A stretch of DNA of 46,678 nucleotides from Oscillospiraceae bacterium. Its GTDB lineage: Bacteria; Bacillota; Clostridia; Oscillospirales; Ruminococcaceae. A model generated the notes under the pieces. The model saw only the letters and a program-made list of their open reading frames with translations, had not been told where the DNA came from and made no database searches. Both the position numbers and the translations under genes were made by a program. The stretch lies in assembly GCA_017505635.1 (NCBI GenBank), contig JAFVOU010000038.1:1-46678 (forward strand), given 5' to 3'. Positions within the stretch are counted from its first letter, which is position 1. Each line of letters begins with the position of its first letter. Positions 1-7,570 of this stretch are shown here, one piece after another.

Positions 1-28
1 CCTCAAAACACAGCTTGGTGTTTTGAGG
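1..28 (-). terminator. Hairpin terminator downstream of the CofE-like gene
   Basis: A perfect 11-bp stem (CCTCAAAACAC / GTGTTTTGAGG) with a 6-nt loop. It lies 197 nt beyond the stop codon of the minus-strand CofE-like gene. The downstream U-tract cannot be checked because the hairpin starts at the window edge. Its position relative to repeat A1 matches that of the terminators beyond repeats A2 and A3. Confidence 0.6.
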
Positions 29-50
29 GGGACATTTTTGCACATTTACG

Positions 51-136
51 CACAAAAAGTGCTGTTGCAAGGCGGAAATACGCAGCACTACTTTGTGTAA
101 TGCAAGTGTTGACAACGCAGTAACAGCCTTTTTGTG
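51..136 (-). repeat. Family A 86-nt structured 3' element, copy A1
   Basis: An 86-nt element with long terminal inverted repeats (CACAAAAAG at the left, CTTTTTGTG at the right, continuing after one bulged base into GCTGTTG/TAACAGC). The core (positions 81-106) is nearly identical to copies at 1845-1930 and 7445-7530, which have exactly the same length. It sits 88 nt past the CofE-like stop codon and before the hairpin at 1-28, so it should be transcribed as 3' untranslated RNA. No known RNA family was recognised. Confidence 0.7.
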
Positions 137-224
137 CTGTATACTGTGTTTGTGTTTTCTTGTCTGGAGGTCGCTGATAAGGTCGCTTATATTTTTATAT
201 AAAGTTTATGACAATGCCAACAGA

Positions 225-1418
225 TTATTCGTTGGAGTAGTTGTCAAAGTAGCCCTGAATAAAGATAACAGGTGTGCCTTTGTCGCCGCTGCCGGATGTA
301 AGGTCGCAGAGAGAACCGATAAGGTCTGTAAGCTGACGAGGTGTTGTACCCTGGCTTTCCATGGAACCCATAAGGTCTTTCTTTTTGTTTGCGATGTACT
401 GTGTCATAGCGTCACGGAGTTCTTCGCCCTTCATACCTGCAAACTGGTTGTCAGCAAGGTATTTGAGTTTAAGTTCGCTTGGCAGGCCAACAAGACCGTC
501 TGTGAAACCCGGGGAAACAACAGGGTCTGCAAGTTCCCAGATTTTGCCCTGTGGGTCTTTGAATGCGCCGTCGCCGTAAACCATACATTCGATTTTTTTG
601 CCTGTTTTTTCAAGGAGTTTTGCCTGAAGTTCTGTAACGAATTTTTCGCAGTCGCGTGGGAAGAGTTTAACTTTTTCTTCTGTAGCTTTGTTGGAGCCGA
701 GAAGACCGTACATTTCGTTGTAGCCAGAGCCGTTGATGGATTCTGTCATAAGGTCATCGAGGCCGTAAACTTTTTCTGCACCTGCTGCCTTGAGAAGACG
801 TTTGGAACGTGCACGGGAATGAATGTCTGCACAGATTACACTTTTTGTGTATGCAAGAATATCTGTTGCACGGTTTGCAAAGATAACTTCTGCTTCGCAG
901 CCTTCGTTTGTGATGAGTTCTTTATAGTATTCAACATAGTCCACCTGTGTGAATGGGTGTGGATTTTTGCCGAAAAGACGACGGTATTCTGCTTCGTCCA
1001 TAATTGTGGACCAAGGGTTAACTCCTTTTTCGTCCAGCTGGTCGAGGGAAACAAGGTGGTTGCCTACTTCGTCAGATGGGTAGGACAGCATAAGAACGAT
1101 TTTCTTTGCACCGCGTGCAATACCCTTGAGAACGATGGAGAAACGGTTGCGGGAAAGAATAGGGAAGATAAGGCCGATTGTATCGTCACCAAATTTGTTT
1201 TTAACGTCTGTTGCGATATCATCGCATGTGATATAGTTGCCCTGTGCACGAGCAACAACAGCTTCTGTAACACCAACGATGTCGCGGTCGTTTACCTTGA
1301 TATTTTCTTCTTCAAAAGCTTCCAGCAAGCTCTGAACTGTGATTTCAACAAGGTTGTCACCTTCTACGATGATTGGAGTTCTGATACCTCTGGAAACTGC
1401 GCCTATTGTTCTTGACAT
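225..1418 (-). CDS. Coenzyme F420-0:L-glutamate ligase (CofE)-like protein
   Basis: 397 residues. The N-terminal half (TPIIVEGDNLVEI, then a D-x-D-I-V-x-V-T-E-A-V stretch near residues 42-52) resembles the CofE/FbiB amide-ligase family, which adds glutamate to F420-0. The later Gly/Pro-rich part is longer than in archaeal CofE. Clostridia carry many CofE homologues without the other F420 synthesis genes, so the true substrate here is unknown; amide-bond formation is inferred from family only. The start is supported by a GGGAGGG ribosome binding site 7 nt upstream and a promoter at 1490-1518. It is monocistronic and followed by repeat A1 and a terminator. No TTA, CTA or TCA codon occurs after codon 2. 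Confidence 0.75.
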   Translation of the reverse strand: MSRTIGAVSRGIRTPIIVEGDNLVEITVQSLLEAFEEENIKVNDRDIVGVTEAVVARAQGNYITCDDIATDVKNKFGDDTIGLIFPILSRNRFSIVLKGIARGAKKIVLMLSYPSDEVGNHLVSLDQLDEKGVNPWSTIMDEAEYRRLFGKNPHPFTQVDYVEYYKELITNEGCEAEVIFANRATDILAYTKSVICADIHSRARSKRLLKAAGAEKVYGLDDLMTESINGSGYNEMYGLLGSNKATEEKVKLFPRDCEKFVTELQAKLLEKTGKKIECMVYGDGAFKDPQGKIWELADPVVSPGFTDGLVGLPSELKLKYLADNQFAGMKGEELRDAMTQYIANKKKDLMGSMESQGTTPRQLTDLIGSLCDLTSGSGDKGTPVIFIQGYFDNYSNE

Positions 1419-1489
1419 AAAATGCCCTCCCTTAAATTTATCCTTGCGGCAACTGGCTTTGAGTATTTTCTCAATTTTGCCGACAAGAT

Positions 1490-1518
1490 ATTATATAGCA
1501 AAATATCTAGCATTTCAA
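1490..1518 (-). promoter_or_regulatory. Sigma-A-type promoter of the CofE-like gene
   Basis: Read on the minus strand: TTGAAA, a 17-nt spacer, then TATAAT. The -10 ends about 70 nt upstream of the start codon. Confidence 0.7.
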
Positions 1519-1798
1519 TAATTTTTTTAGATATTTTTTGACGAATTTAAGATTTTGGCAGATGTGTGTATACATTTGCAGTTTTTTAGTCATTTTGACG
1601 TGTGTAACTGCATTTAACTGCCATATACAGCAGTTTTTGCTGTATACAAACACTTGCTTAATTTATATTATATATCTTTTTTTTGCCTTTGAAAAGAAAA
1701 ATTTTAAATTTTATAAAATTTTTTCTTTTTTACAGGCATCATTACTGTTCGCAGAAAAAATGCAGAAAACCGGCATCCTGATAAGAAAACATAAATAA
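1519..1798. other. AT-rich intergenic stretch without a supported gene
   Basis: Very AT-rich DNA between the CofE-like promoter and the RND-pump terminator. It holds one clear hairpin (TATACAGCA / TGCTGTATA, 1624-1646) and several TGTATAC-like words, which might be operator sequence for the promoter at 1490-1518. An 86-codon open frame exists but has low-complexity Phe/Ile/Lys content and no convincing ribosome binding site, so it is not called. Confidence 0.4.
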
Positions 1799-1826
1799 CC
1801 CCAACACCATTAAAATGGTGTTGGGG
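1799..1826 (-). terminator. Terminator of the RND efflux gene
   Basis: A perfect 12-bp stem (CCCCAACACCAT / ATGGTGTTGGGG) with a 4-nt loop. On the minus strand it is followed by a U-rich run (TTATTTATGTTTTC). It lies 16 nt beyond repeat A2. Confidence 0.8.
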
Positions 1827-1844
1827 TTACTTTGCCTGTTTTTG

Positions 1845-1930
1845 CAGAAAAAGTACTGTTGCGAGGCGAAAACACGCAGCACTACTTTGTGTAATGCAAG
1901 TGTTGCCAACGAAGCAACAGCCTTTTTGTG
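1845..1930 (-). repeat. Family A 86-nt structured 3' element, copy A2
   Basis: Aligns with A1 over its full 86 nt without gaps. The core at 1875-1900 is identical to A1, and the right arm CAACAGCCTTTTTGTG pairs with the left arm. It starts 72 nt past the RND stop codon and precedes the terminator at 1799-1826. Confidence 0.75.
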
Positions 1931-2002
1931 TTAAAAACCAGGTTTATGTTTTTTTATTGGGAGGCCGATAACCTGTTCTGAGTTTTCTGCATTAATTATT
2001 GT

Positions 2003-5000
2003 TTATTCTTCGTCCTCAAAGTCAACGTCGATAACCTTGAGCGGTTTTTTGTGCATGATTGCATAGAGTGCAGGCACAAGGAACAGTGTGAGCAAGGTTG
2101 CGTATGCAAGGCCGCCGATGGATACAATTGCCATGCCCTGGCTCATTTCGGCACCCATGCCGACACCTGCCGCCATTGTGGACATTGCAAGGATTGTGGT
2201 GAGTGCTGTCATAAGAATCGGGCGCATACGGTCTTTGCCTGTGTGCACAAGGGCTTCGTAAAGTTCCATACCTTCGGCACGCAGCTGGTTTACATAGTCA
2301 ATAAACACGATACCGTTGTTAACAACAACACCTGTAAGCACAAGGAAGCCTATCATCGAAACGATGGACAGCACTGTGTTTGTAAGCTGCAGTGCCAGCA
2401 GACCCCCTGTAAATGCCAGCGGAATTGTGAACATAACGATAAACGGTGAGAGCAGACTCTGGAACTGTGCCACCATAATGAGATAGATAAACACAACAGC
2501 CAGCAGTATCATAAGTGCCATATCACCCATCATTTCCATAACCATCTGGTTTTCGCCGCCAACGTCAATCTGATAGCCGTCAGGAATATCCATATTCTGC
2601 ACTGCTTCGGTTGCAGCACGGCTTACAAGGGTTGTGTTTACGCCGTTTTCAAATGTGGCGGTTACTGTGTAGGTGCGGGACTGGTTGTCGCGGTTGATGG
2701 ACTGCGGACTCTGTGCAACAGAGATTGTTGCCACCTGACCGAGAGTTGTGATTTCTTCGTCGCCGTCTTCGTTTACTGTGGAAGCAATTTTGAGGCTTTC
2801 GATATTGTCGCGGTTGTAGCCTGTATCGGATGTGATGTAGCCTTTAAGGTCCTTGTTGTCAAAGGTAAAGGTTGTTGTGGTGGTTTCTTCGGTAAGTGCT
2901 TCGGCAACCTTCTGGTAAACCTGTGCTGTGGTAAGGCCTTTTTTCATAGCCTCTTCCTTGTTGATTTCAATGCGCAGTTCGCCGCTGCGTTCGCCGCTGC
3001 CGTCGTCGGCTTTTGCAATGCCGTCAATCTTTTCCAGTTCGGCGGCAATATCTGCGCTGATTTTGCCAAGGGTGTCAAAGTCGTTGCCTTTAACCGCAAC
3101 CGAGAATCCGCTGCCGCCAAGGGCGGACATATCGATGCTTTCGGTGGTTACTGTAAGGGTGTCTTTATACTGCGGCAGTGCCTCCTGGATAAGTGCGCCA
3201 ACCTCTACGTTGGAGAGGGTGCGTTCTTCGGTCATAACCACATAGAAGGAAAGGGATTTTGAGTTGTCGGTGGAGGCTGTCATGCTTGCGATGCTGTTGC
3301 CGCCGCTCATAACCGCAACGGTGTCAACATCCTGGACTGTCTGTGCCTTCTGTGCAATTTCCCAGCCCTGTGCGTACATATCCTCGTCGCTTACGGTGCC
3401 GTCCACGGTGAGTGTCATTGTCATCTGCGGACCGTCCATTGCAGGGATAAATGCCATTGGCATTGAGAGGGCATTGTATACGCTGAGCACAAGCAGAGCA
3501 ACAGAAAGCAGAATTACAAACCATTTGTGTTTAAGGTTAAGGCGCAGTGCCTTTTCGTAAAGGTTTGTAAGGGCTGTTACAAATTTTGGAGATACCTCGG
3601 TTGTTTTGCCCAGCATATTTGAGGCAAGGCAAGGCACAAAGGTGAGGGCAACACCAAGGCTTGCGATAAGCACATAGGCGATGGTAAGGCCCATATCGGT
3701 GAAAATCTGACGGGTTAAGCCTTCGGTAAATACGATAGGCAGGAACACGCAGATGGTTGTAAGGGTGGATGCCGCAATGGCACCGCCAACCTGCTTTGTG
3801 CCGATAACCGCCGCTTTTACGGCGCTGTAGCCAAGTGAGCGCAGGCGGTAGATGTTTTCGATAACAACGATACTGTTGTCAACCAGCATACCTACTGCAA
3901 GGGCAAGGCCTGACAGGGAGATGATGTTGAGGGTAACATCGGTAAAGTACATTGCCACGATAGCCACAAGCACAGAGAGCGGAATGCTCATTGCAATGAT
4001 GGCTGTAGGGCGGAAGGATTTGAGGAACACAATGAGAACCAGCAATGCGATAACGCCGCCGTAGACAAGGTTGGAGAGAACGCTGTCCACAATCATGCCG
4101 ATATAGTCGCCCTGGTCCATAAGGGTTGTAACGTGGAGGCCCGGAGTTTTTTCTTCCAGCTGTTTAAGTGCTTTTGTAACGTTTTCGCTTACTTCGCTTG
4201 TGGAGGCAACGGAGGATTTGTTGAGTGACAGCACAATGCCGTCGTTGCCGTTGATTTTTACAAAGCTGTCGCCGGAGTTGTCCTTGATTGTAACCGTTGC
4301 AACGTCTTTGAGGTATACAGGTTCAACGCCGTCCATATCCATATCCACAAGCAGAAGGTTTTTAAGGCTTTCAAGGTCGGAGAACTTTTCGCCAACCTTA
4401 ACGGTAACGCGTTCTTCGCCCAGCATAATATAGCCTGCAGGCATGGAGAAGTTCTGTGCTGTAAGGATTGTGCTTATCATCTGCTGTGTAACAAGGCTGT
4501 CGATATTTGCCTGTCGCAGAGCATCTTTTTTTGCTTTTTCAAACTGGTCGATACCGTCTTCCAGCTGTTTTTCGGCTTTTTCAAGTTCAGCTTCGGCTGT
4601 TGCAATCTGTGCTTCGCCCACCGCCATTGCGGAAACCGCCTGCATCTTTGCAATTTCAAGGGCGGCATAGCTTTCTTCCAGCTGTTTTACGTCCATCTGC
4701 ACCTGAGAAAGCATAACTTCAACAAGTTTCAGTTCACTTTCCACCGACGCAATTTCGCTGTCGATTGCTGCGATGTTGCCTGTGGAGATGATTGTTTCGC
4801 TGATGCCGATGCTGCGGAGGGTGTCTTCCAGCTGTGTCTGTGTATTTTTAAGGCTTTTCTTTACCTTGGAGATTTTGTCGGTGCCGCTGAACTGTGCTTC
4901 CATCTGTTCGCTGTCGGTGATAAGGGCTTTGAGGGCATCTATCTCTATCTGTCTTGCCGCTTTTTCGAAGGAGCTTACAAGAGGGTTGGCATTTTTATCT

Positions 5001-5953
5001 TCCAGATGTTTTATTGCCTGATTGATGGTCATTGAATCTTCAACGCCGTCGAGGGCAACTGCATCCAGCACACCGATGCTTGTTCTTACAAGGGAGAGTG
5101 CTTCAACGGCCGGTCTTGCGCCTTCCAGCAGGGCTTTGCGGGCTTCCAGCATAGTTTTCTGGCTGTTTATATCCAGCAGCTGTGCCTGACCTGCGTCCAG
5201 CTTTGCTGCGCCTTCGGCAAGCTGTTTAAAGGCATCTTCCTTGCCGTCAGCAAGTTCCTTTTTGCCGTCAGCAAGTTCCTGCTTGCCTTTTGCAAGGTCG
5301 GATTTTGCTTTATCAAGGTCATTTTTAGCCTTGATGAGTTCGGCATCTACAGCTTTGAGGATGCTGTCGTTGATTGTATCTATCTTTTCCTGATTGAGTT
5401 CGATGCTGATATAGTCCTGCACCAGACCTGTAACGTCAACGGTTGCAACGCCGTCGATGCGTTCGAGGTATGGGGTAAAATCGTTTTCGATGTAGGAAGA
5501 CAGTTCTTTTATGTCCATACCGTCCATATCCACCGACAGAACCTGAACAGGCAGCATATCAGGGTTGAGTTTCATAAGCATAGGGGTGGAGACGGTGTCT
5601 TCGAAATAGCCTTCCACCATATCTATGCTGGTGCTCATCTCTATCATGGCACTGTCCATATTTATGGTCTGGCCAAATTCCATAATGATAATGGAGGCGT
5701 TTTCCATAGAGATGGACTGCATATTTTCCAGACCGCTTGTGGTTGCAAGGGCACTTTCCAGCGGCTGGGTAACGGTGGTTTCCACACGTTCAGGAGATGC
5801 ACCCGGAGCAGTTGTCATAACGATAACGTATGGCAGGTCCATCTTTGGCAGAAGGTCGGTTTTGAGGCGGGTAAAGGAAACAATGCCCAGCACGAAAACC
5901 AGCACCACCGCCACCAGAACGGTGAACGGCTTTTTAACAGATAATTTTGTCAT
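2003..5953 (-). CDS. RND efflux pump permease (HAE/AcrB-like) with coiled-coil insertion
   Basis: 1316 residues, against about 1050 for AcrB. The N-terminus has TM1 (residues about 11-30) and the RND porter start (LLPKMDLPYVIV). The first large loop carries an insertion of roughly 300 residues rich in Lys/Ala/Glu/Leu, including a tandem KELADGK repeat, and predicted by eye to be coiled coil. The second TM block contains the RND signature GMLVDNSIVVIENIYR; the first Asp of the AcrB Asp-Asp proton relay is kept and the second is Asn, common in Gram-positive members. The C-terminal half repeats the porter and TM block and ends at PALYAIMHKK. It probably exports hydrophobic or amphiphilic compounds or lipids with proton influx. 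No membrane-fusion or outer-membrane partner gene is adjacent. It stands alone between promoter 6059-6086 and terminator 1799-1826. Confidence 0.9.
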   Translation of the reverse strand: MTKLSVKKPFTVLVAVVLVFVLGIVSFTRLKTDLLPKMDLPYVIVMTTAPGASPERVETTVTQPLESALATTSGLENMQSISMENASIIIMEFGQTINMDSAMIEMSTSIDMVEGYFEDTVSTPMLMKLNPDMLPVQVLSVDMDGMDIKELSSYIENDFTPYLERIDGVATVDVTGLVQDYISIELNQEKIDTINDSILKAVDAELIKAKNDLDKAKSDLAKGKQELADGKKELADGKEDAFKQLAEGAAKLDAGQAQLLDINSQKTMLEARKALLEGARPAVEALSLVRTSIGVLDAVALDGVEDSMTINQAIKHLEDKNANPLVSSFEKAARQIEIDALKALITDSEQMEAQFSGTDKISKVKKSLKNTQTQLEDTLRSIGISETIISTGNIAAIDSEIASVESELKLVEVMLSQVQMDVKQLEESYAALEIAKMQAVSAMAVGEAQIATAEAELEKAEKQLEDGIDQFEKAKKDALRQANIDSLVTQQMISTILTAQNFSMPAGYIMLGEERVTVKVGEKFSDLESLKNLLLVDMDMDGVEPVYLKDVATVTIKDNSGDSFVKINGNDGIVLSLNKSSVASTSEVSENVTKALKQLEEKTPGLHVTTLMDQGDYIGMIVDSVLSNLVYGGVIALLVLIVFLKSFRPTAIIAMSIPLSVLVAIVAMYFTDVTLNIISLSGLALAVGMLVDNSIVVIENIYRLRSLGYSAVKAAVIGTKQVGGAIAASTLTTICVFLPIVFTEGLTRQIFTDMGLTIAYVLIASLGVALTFVPCLASNMLGKTTEVSPKFVTALTNLYEKALRLNLKHKWFVILLSVALLVLSVYNALSMPMAFIPAMDGPQMTMTLTVDGTVSDEDMYAQGWEIAQKAQTVQDVDTVAVMSGGNSIASMTASTDNSKSLSFYVVMTEERTLSNVEVGALIQEALPQYKDTLTVTTESIDMSALGGSGFSVAVKGNDFDTLGKISADIAAELEKIDGIAKADDGSGERSGELRIEINKEEAMKKGLTTAQVYQKVAEALTEETTTTTFTFDNKDLKGYITSDTGYNRDNIESLKIASTVNEDGDEEITTLGQVATISVAQSPQSINRDNQSRTYTVTATFENGVNTTLVSRAATEAVQNMDIPDGYQIDVGGENQMVMEMMGDMALMILLAVVFIYLIMVAQFQSLLSPFIVMFTIPLAFTGGLLALQLTNTVLSIVSMIGFLVLTGVVVNNGIVFIDYVNQLRAEGMELYEALVHTGKDRMRPILMTALTTILAMSTMAAGVGMGAEMSQGMAIVSIGGLAYATLLTLFLVPALYAIMHKKPLKVIDVDFEDEE

Positions 5954-6034
5954 AATGGTATCCTTTTGTTTTTGCTTTTAAAGCAGATTTGCAGTGTATG
6001 TGAATTTTTTTAAAAATTTGCGCACGAAAACTGA

Positions 6035-6086
6035 CCGGTCGCAGACCGGCTTGTTTTTAGTATATATTAAATTTGGTTTTATTCAA
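6035..6086 (-). promoter_or_regulatory. Promoter and operator-like hairpin upstream of the RND gene
   Basis: On the minus strand TTGAAT (6081-6086), a 16-nt spacer, then TATACT (6059-6064). Just downstream of the expected transcription start is a GC-rich inverted repeat, CCGGTC-GCA-GACCGG (6035-6049), in otherwise AT-rich sequence. It could be a repressor operator or a leader hairpin; no regulator gene is adjacent. Confidence 0.55.
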
Positions 6087-6226
6087 TTGTTTTCACAAAA
6101 ATTTCGCTGAATATCAAAAAAAATAAAAAAGAGCGCACTGCGCCCTTTGTAAATGGATTGGTTTGAATGAAAAACAAACAACGGCAGAAGAAAAATCCCT
6201 GCAGTTTGTTATAAAAACATATTAAC

Positions 6227-6249
6227 GGACGGATAATATCCGCCCCTAC
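6227..6249. repeat. Family B REP palindrome, copy B1
   Basis: Imperfect palindrome around GGATAATATCC flanked by GGAC and GCCCC, followed by CTACAGCTCGGAATGAC, the same junction as at copy B2 (7095). It belongs to the REP set related to the transposase at 22124-22639. Confidence 0.7.
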
Positions 6250-6274
6250 AGCTCGGAATGACAAACCCTACAGG

Positions 6275-6442
6275 TTATTTTTCAAGCTCTATTTTGCCGT
6301 GTTCTTTTTCAAAATCTTTGATAAGATTTCTCACCATTATATTCAACTGGCTATTGGCAGAACGCCCTTCATATTCTGCAATCATATGAAGTTTATGAAG
6401 CATCTCTTCATCTATTCTGAATGTAAAATTTTTAATAGCCAT
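6275..6442 (-). CDS. Arc/MetJ-type ribbon-helix-helix protein
   Basis: 55 residues. The pattern K-N-F-T-F-R-I-D-E-E-M-L-H-K-L (beta strand then helix), a short turn with EGRSANSQLN, and the second helix MVRNLIKDFEKEHG is that of the ribbon-helix-helix DNA-binding fold, in which the strand residues contact DNA as a dimer. The start has ATG preceded on the minus strand by a weak TGAGGTT ribosome binding site. It is divergent from the 77-residue gene at 6554, and the shared 111-bp gap contains TGAAT/ATTCA half-sites that could be its operator. It is likely a small repressor of itself and the neighbour. The partner role and mobile-element origin are inference. Confidence 0.7.
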   Translation of the reverse strand: MAIKNFTFRIDEEMLHKLHMIAEYEGRSANSQLNIMVRNLIKDFEKEHGKIELEK

Positions 6443-6553
6443 AAAATAACCTCACAATGAATGTATTATGACTTTATTTTATATTCATTTTGATGTACAA
6501 TATTCACAGTGAGCCCATATGGACGTCAAAATACAGTCAAAAGGAGAATAATT

Positions 6554-6787
6554 ATGAAATACGAATTTGATGCTGACTATAAAAAGATGTATTTAACAAT
6601 GTTCAATGCCGCGACCGATGCTGCAAATGAACTGGTGAGATTCAATATTGGAAGAGCCTCGGAAATTCTTATATCTGCACAGGAAAAATGCGAAGATATT
6701 TTTGTAGACAGCGCTGAAGATAGTGACGAAGAATACATTGAAAAAGAAACCGATAACAAAACCGAAAGTGAGCACACGGAAAACTGA
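6554..6787 (+). CDS. Small acidic protein of mobile-element type, unknown function
   Basis: 77 residues. The ATG at 6554 is chosen because AAAAGGAG lies 8 nt upstream; an in-frame GTG at 6509 lacks a ribosome binding site. The N-terminal 50 residues look helical (Y-K-K-M-Y-L-T-M-F-N-A-A-T-D-A; SEILISAQEKCEDI), and the tail is very acidic (DSAEDSDEEYIEKE). Similar short proteins with an I-L-x-x-A-Q-x-x-x-E-x-I core occur in Clostridia prophages and integrative elements, as far as I recall. No enzyme motif is visible. It is divergent from the ribbon-helix-helix gene, suggesting a remnant of a mobile element. Confidence 0.6.
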   Translation: MKYEFDADYKKMYLTMFNAATDAANELVRFNIGRASEILISAQEKCEDIFVDSAEDSDEEYIEKETDNKTESEHTEN

Positions 6788-6912
6788 TTTGCACAGCAAC
6801 AGCAAGTCTGTTTTTTGCGCAGCAAAAATGAACAAAGGTGTCTGAGGATGAGCAAAACCGCAGGTTTTGGTGTATCCGAGTTCTTTGTTCAAAGACCTTG
6901 CGGCCGTGAAAA

Positions 6913-7000
6913 GTCAGCGGGGGTCCGCTGCGTCGCAACAGCGGCAGTTTTGGTGACTTTTGCTGACAAAAGTCACAGGCGAAGCCTTTTCAAAGGCTTT
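6913..7000 (+). repeat. Family D modular hairpin repeat, copy D1 (partial)
   Basis: Contains the two diagnostic hairpins of family D: CCGCTG...CAGCGG, then GTGACTTTTG-CTGA-CAAAAGTCAC. The 5' modules seen in other copies are absent or diverged. It is followed by a further self-complementary AGGCGAAGCCT and AAAGGCTTTTGGCC stretch up to about 7030. Confidence 0.65.
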
Positions 7001-7094
7001 TGGCCACTTTGGGCGGTCAAAGTGACAGTCAACGCATTGGCGGGGCATCGGGGACGCCGCCCCCTACAAAATATAAAAATTATGCAGCAAGTGC

Positions 7095-7114
7095 GGGCGG
7101 ATAATATCCGCCCC
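7095..7114. repeat. Family B REP palindrome, copy B2
   Basis: Perfect palindromic core GGGCGGATAATATCCGCCC plus C. It immediately precedes a family C element, forming the left end of a REP-C-REP composite. Confidence 0.75.
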
Positions 7115-7136
7115 TACAGCTCGGAATGACAAACCT

Positions 7137-7239
7137 GTCACCCTGAACGTATGTGAAGGGTCCCGCGGTGCGATTGGACTGATATAAACCGATGTTTTGT
7201 GCAAACAGAGAGATTCTTCAGCTTGCGCCTCAGAATGAC
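7137..7239. repeat. Family C element, copy C1
   Basis: About 103 nt, beginning GTCACCCTGAACG and ending GCGCCTCAGAATGAC, i.e. inverted ends of the GTCATTCTGAGC type. The interior shares GAAGGGTCCCG and CAGAGAGATTCTTC with copy C2. It is non-coding and MITE-like in shape, and is flanked by REP palindromes B2 and B3. Confidence 0.7.
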
Positions 7240-7294
7240 AAAAAATGAAAGCACAGAATGACAAAAGGGCTGCTCGGAATGACAGAATATCAAC

Positions 7295-7313
7295 GGGCGG
7301 ATAATATCCGTCC
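7295..7313. repeat. Family B REP palindrome, copy B3
   Basis: GGGCGGATAATATCCGTCC, one mismatch from a perfect palindrome. It is the right end of the REP-C-REP composite. Confidence 0.7.
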
Positions 7314-7339
7314 ATGCAGGTCTGGTTTGATATAAAATA

Positions 7340-7381
7340 AAAAGTTATCCACAAAGATTTTGTTCTTTGTGGATAACTTTT
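7340..7381. terminator. Terminator hairpin built from two inverted consensus DnaA boxes
   Basis: A perfect 17-bp stem (7340-7356 and 7365-7381) with an 8-nt loop. The minus strand continues into TTTTTATTTTATA, so it should terminate the rpmH-jag operon. Each arm holds an exact TTATCCACA DnaA box (7345-7353, and inverted at 7368-7376), the only exact consensus boxes noticed in the window. Confidence 0.8.
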
Positions 7382-7444
7382 ATTTTGTAATAATTAATTA
7401 AAAATCAAGGAGCAATGCAAGAAAAAATATATTTGTGGTTTTCG

Positions 7445-7530
7445 CACAAAGGCGTTGTTGCAAGAAAGTGTCCGCGCAGCACTACTTTGCGTAATGCAAG
7501 CGGCACTGACGCCGCAACGGTGCGTTTGTG
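7445..7530 (-). repeat. Family A 86-nt structured 3' element, copy A3
   Basis: Exactly 86 nt like A1 and A2. The core at 7475-7500 differs from theirs at one base. The outer arms have changed but still pair in part: CACAAA/TTTGTG and GTTGC/GCAAC. It lies 40 nt past the jag stop codon and before the terminator at 7340-7381. Confidence 0.7.
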
Positions 7531-7570
7531 TAGAAAAACACTTTATATTTTTTTGAAGTATTGCGACTCC

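Noticed and set aside
93..1415. Long open frame (440 codons) on the plus strand opposite the CofE-like gene; similar long antisense frames lie opposite dnaA, gyrA, serS, the RND gene and the amidohydrolase
   Set aside because: They exist only because the real genes avoid TTA, CTA and TCA. Their translations are Cys/Phe/His-rich, without domains or ribosome binding sites.
1538..1798. 86-codon frame in AT-rich DNA downstream of the CofE-like promoter
   Set aside because: Low-complexity Phe/Ile/Lys composition, no ribosome binding site, and overlap with a hairpin and likely regulatory DNA.
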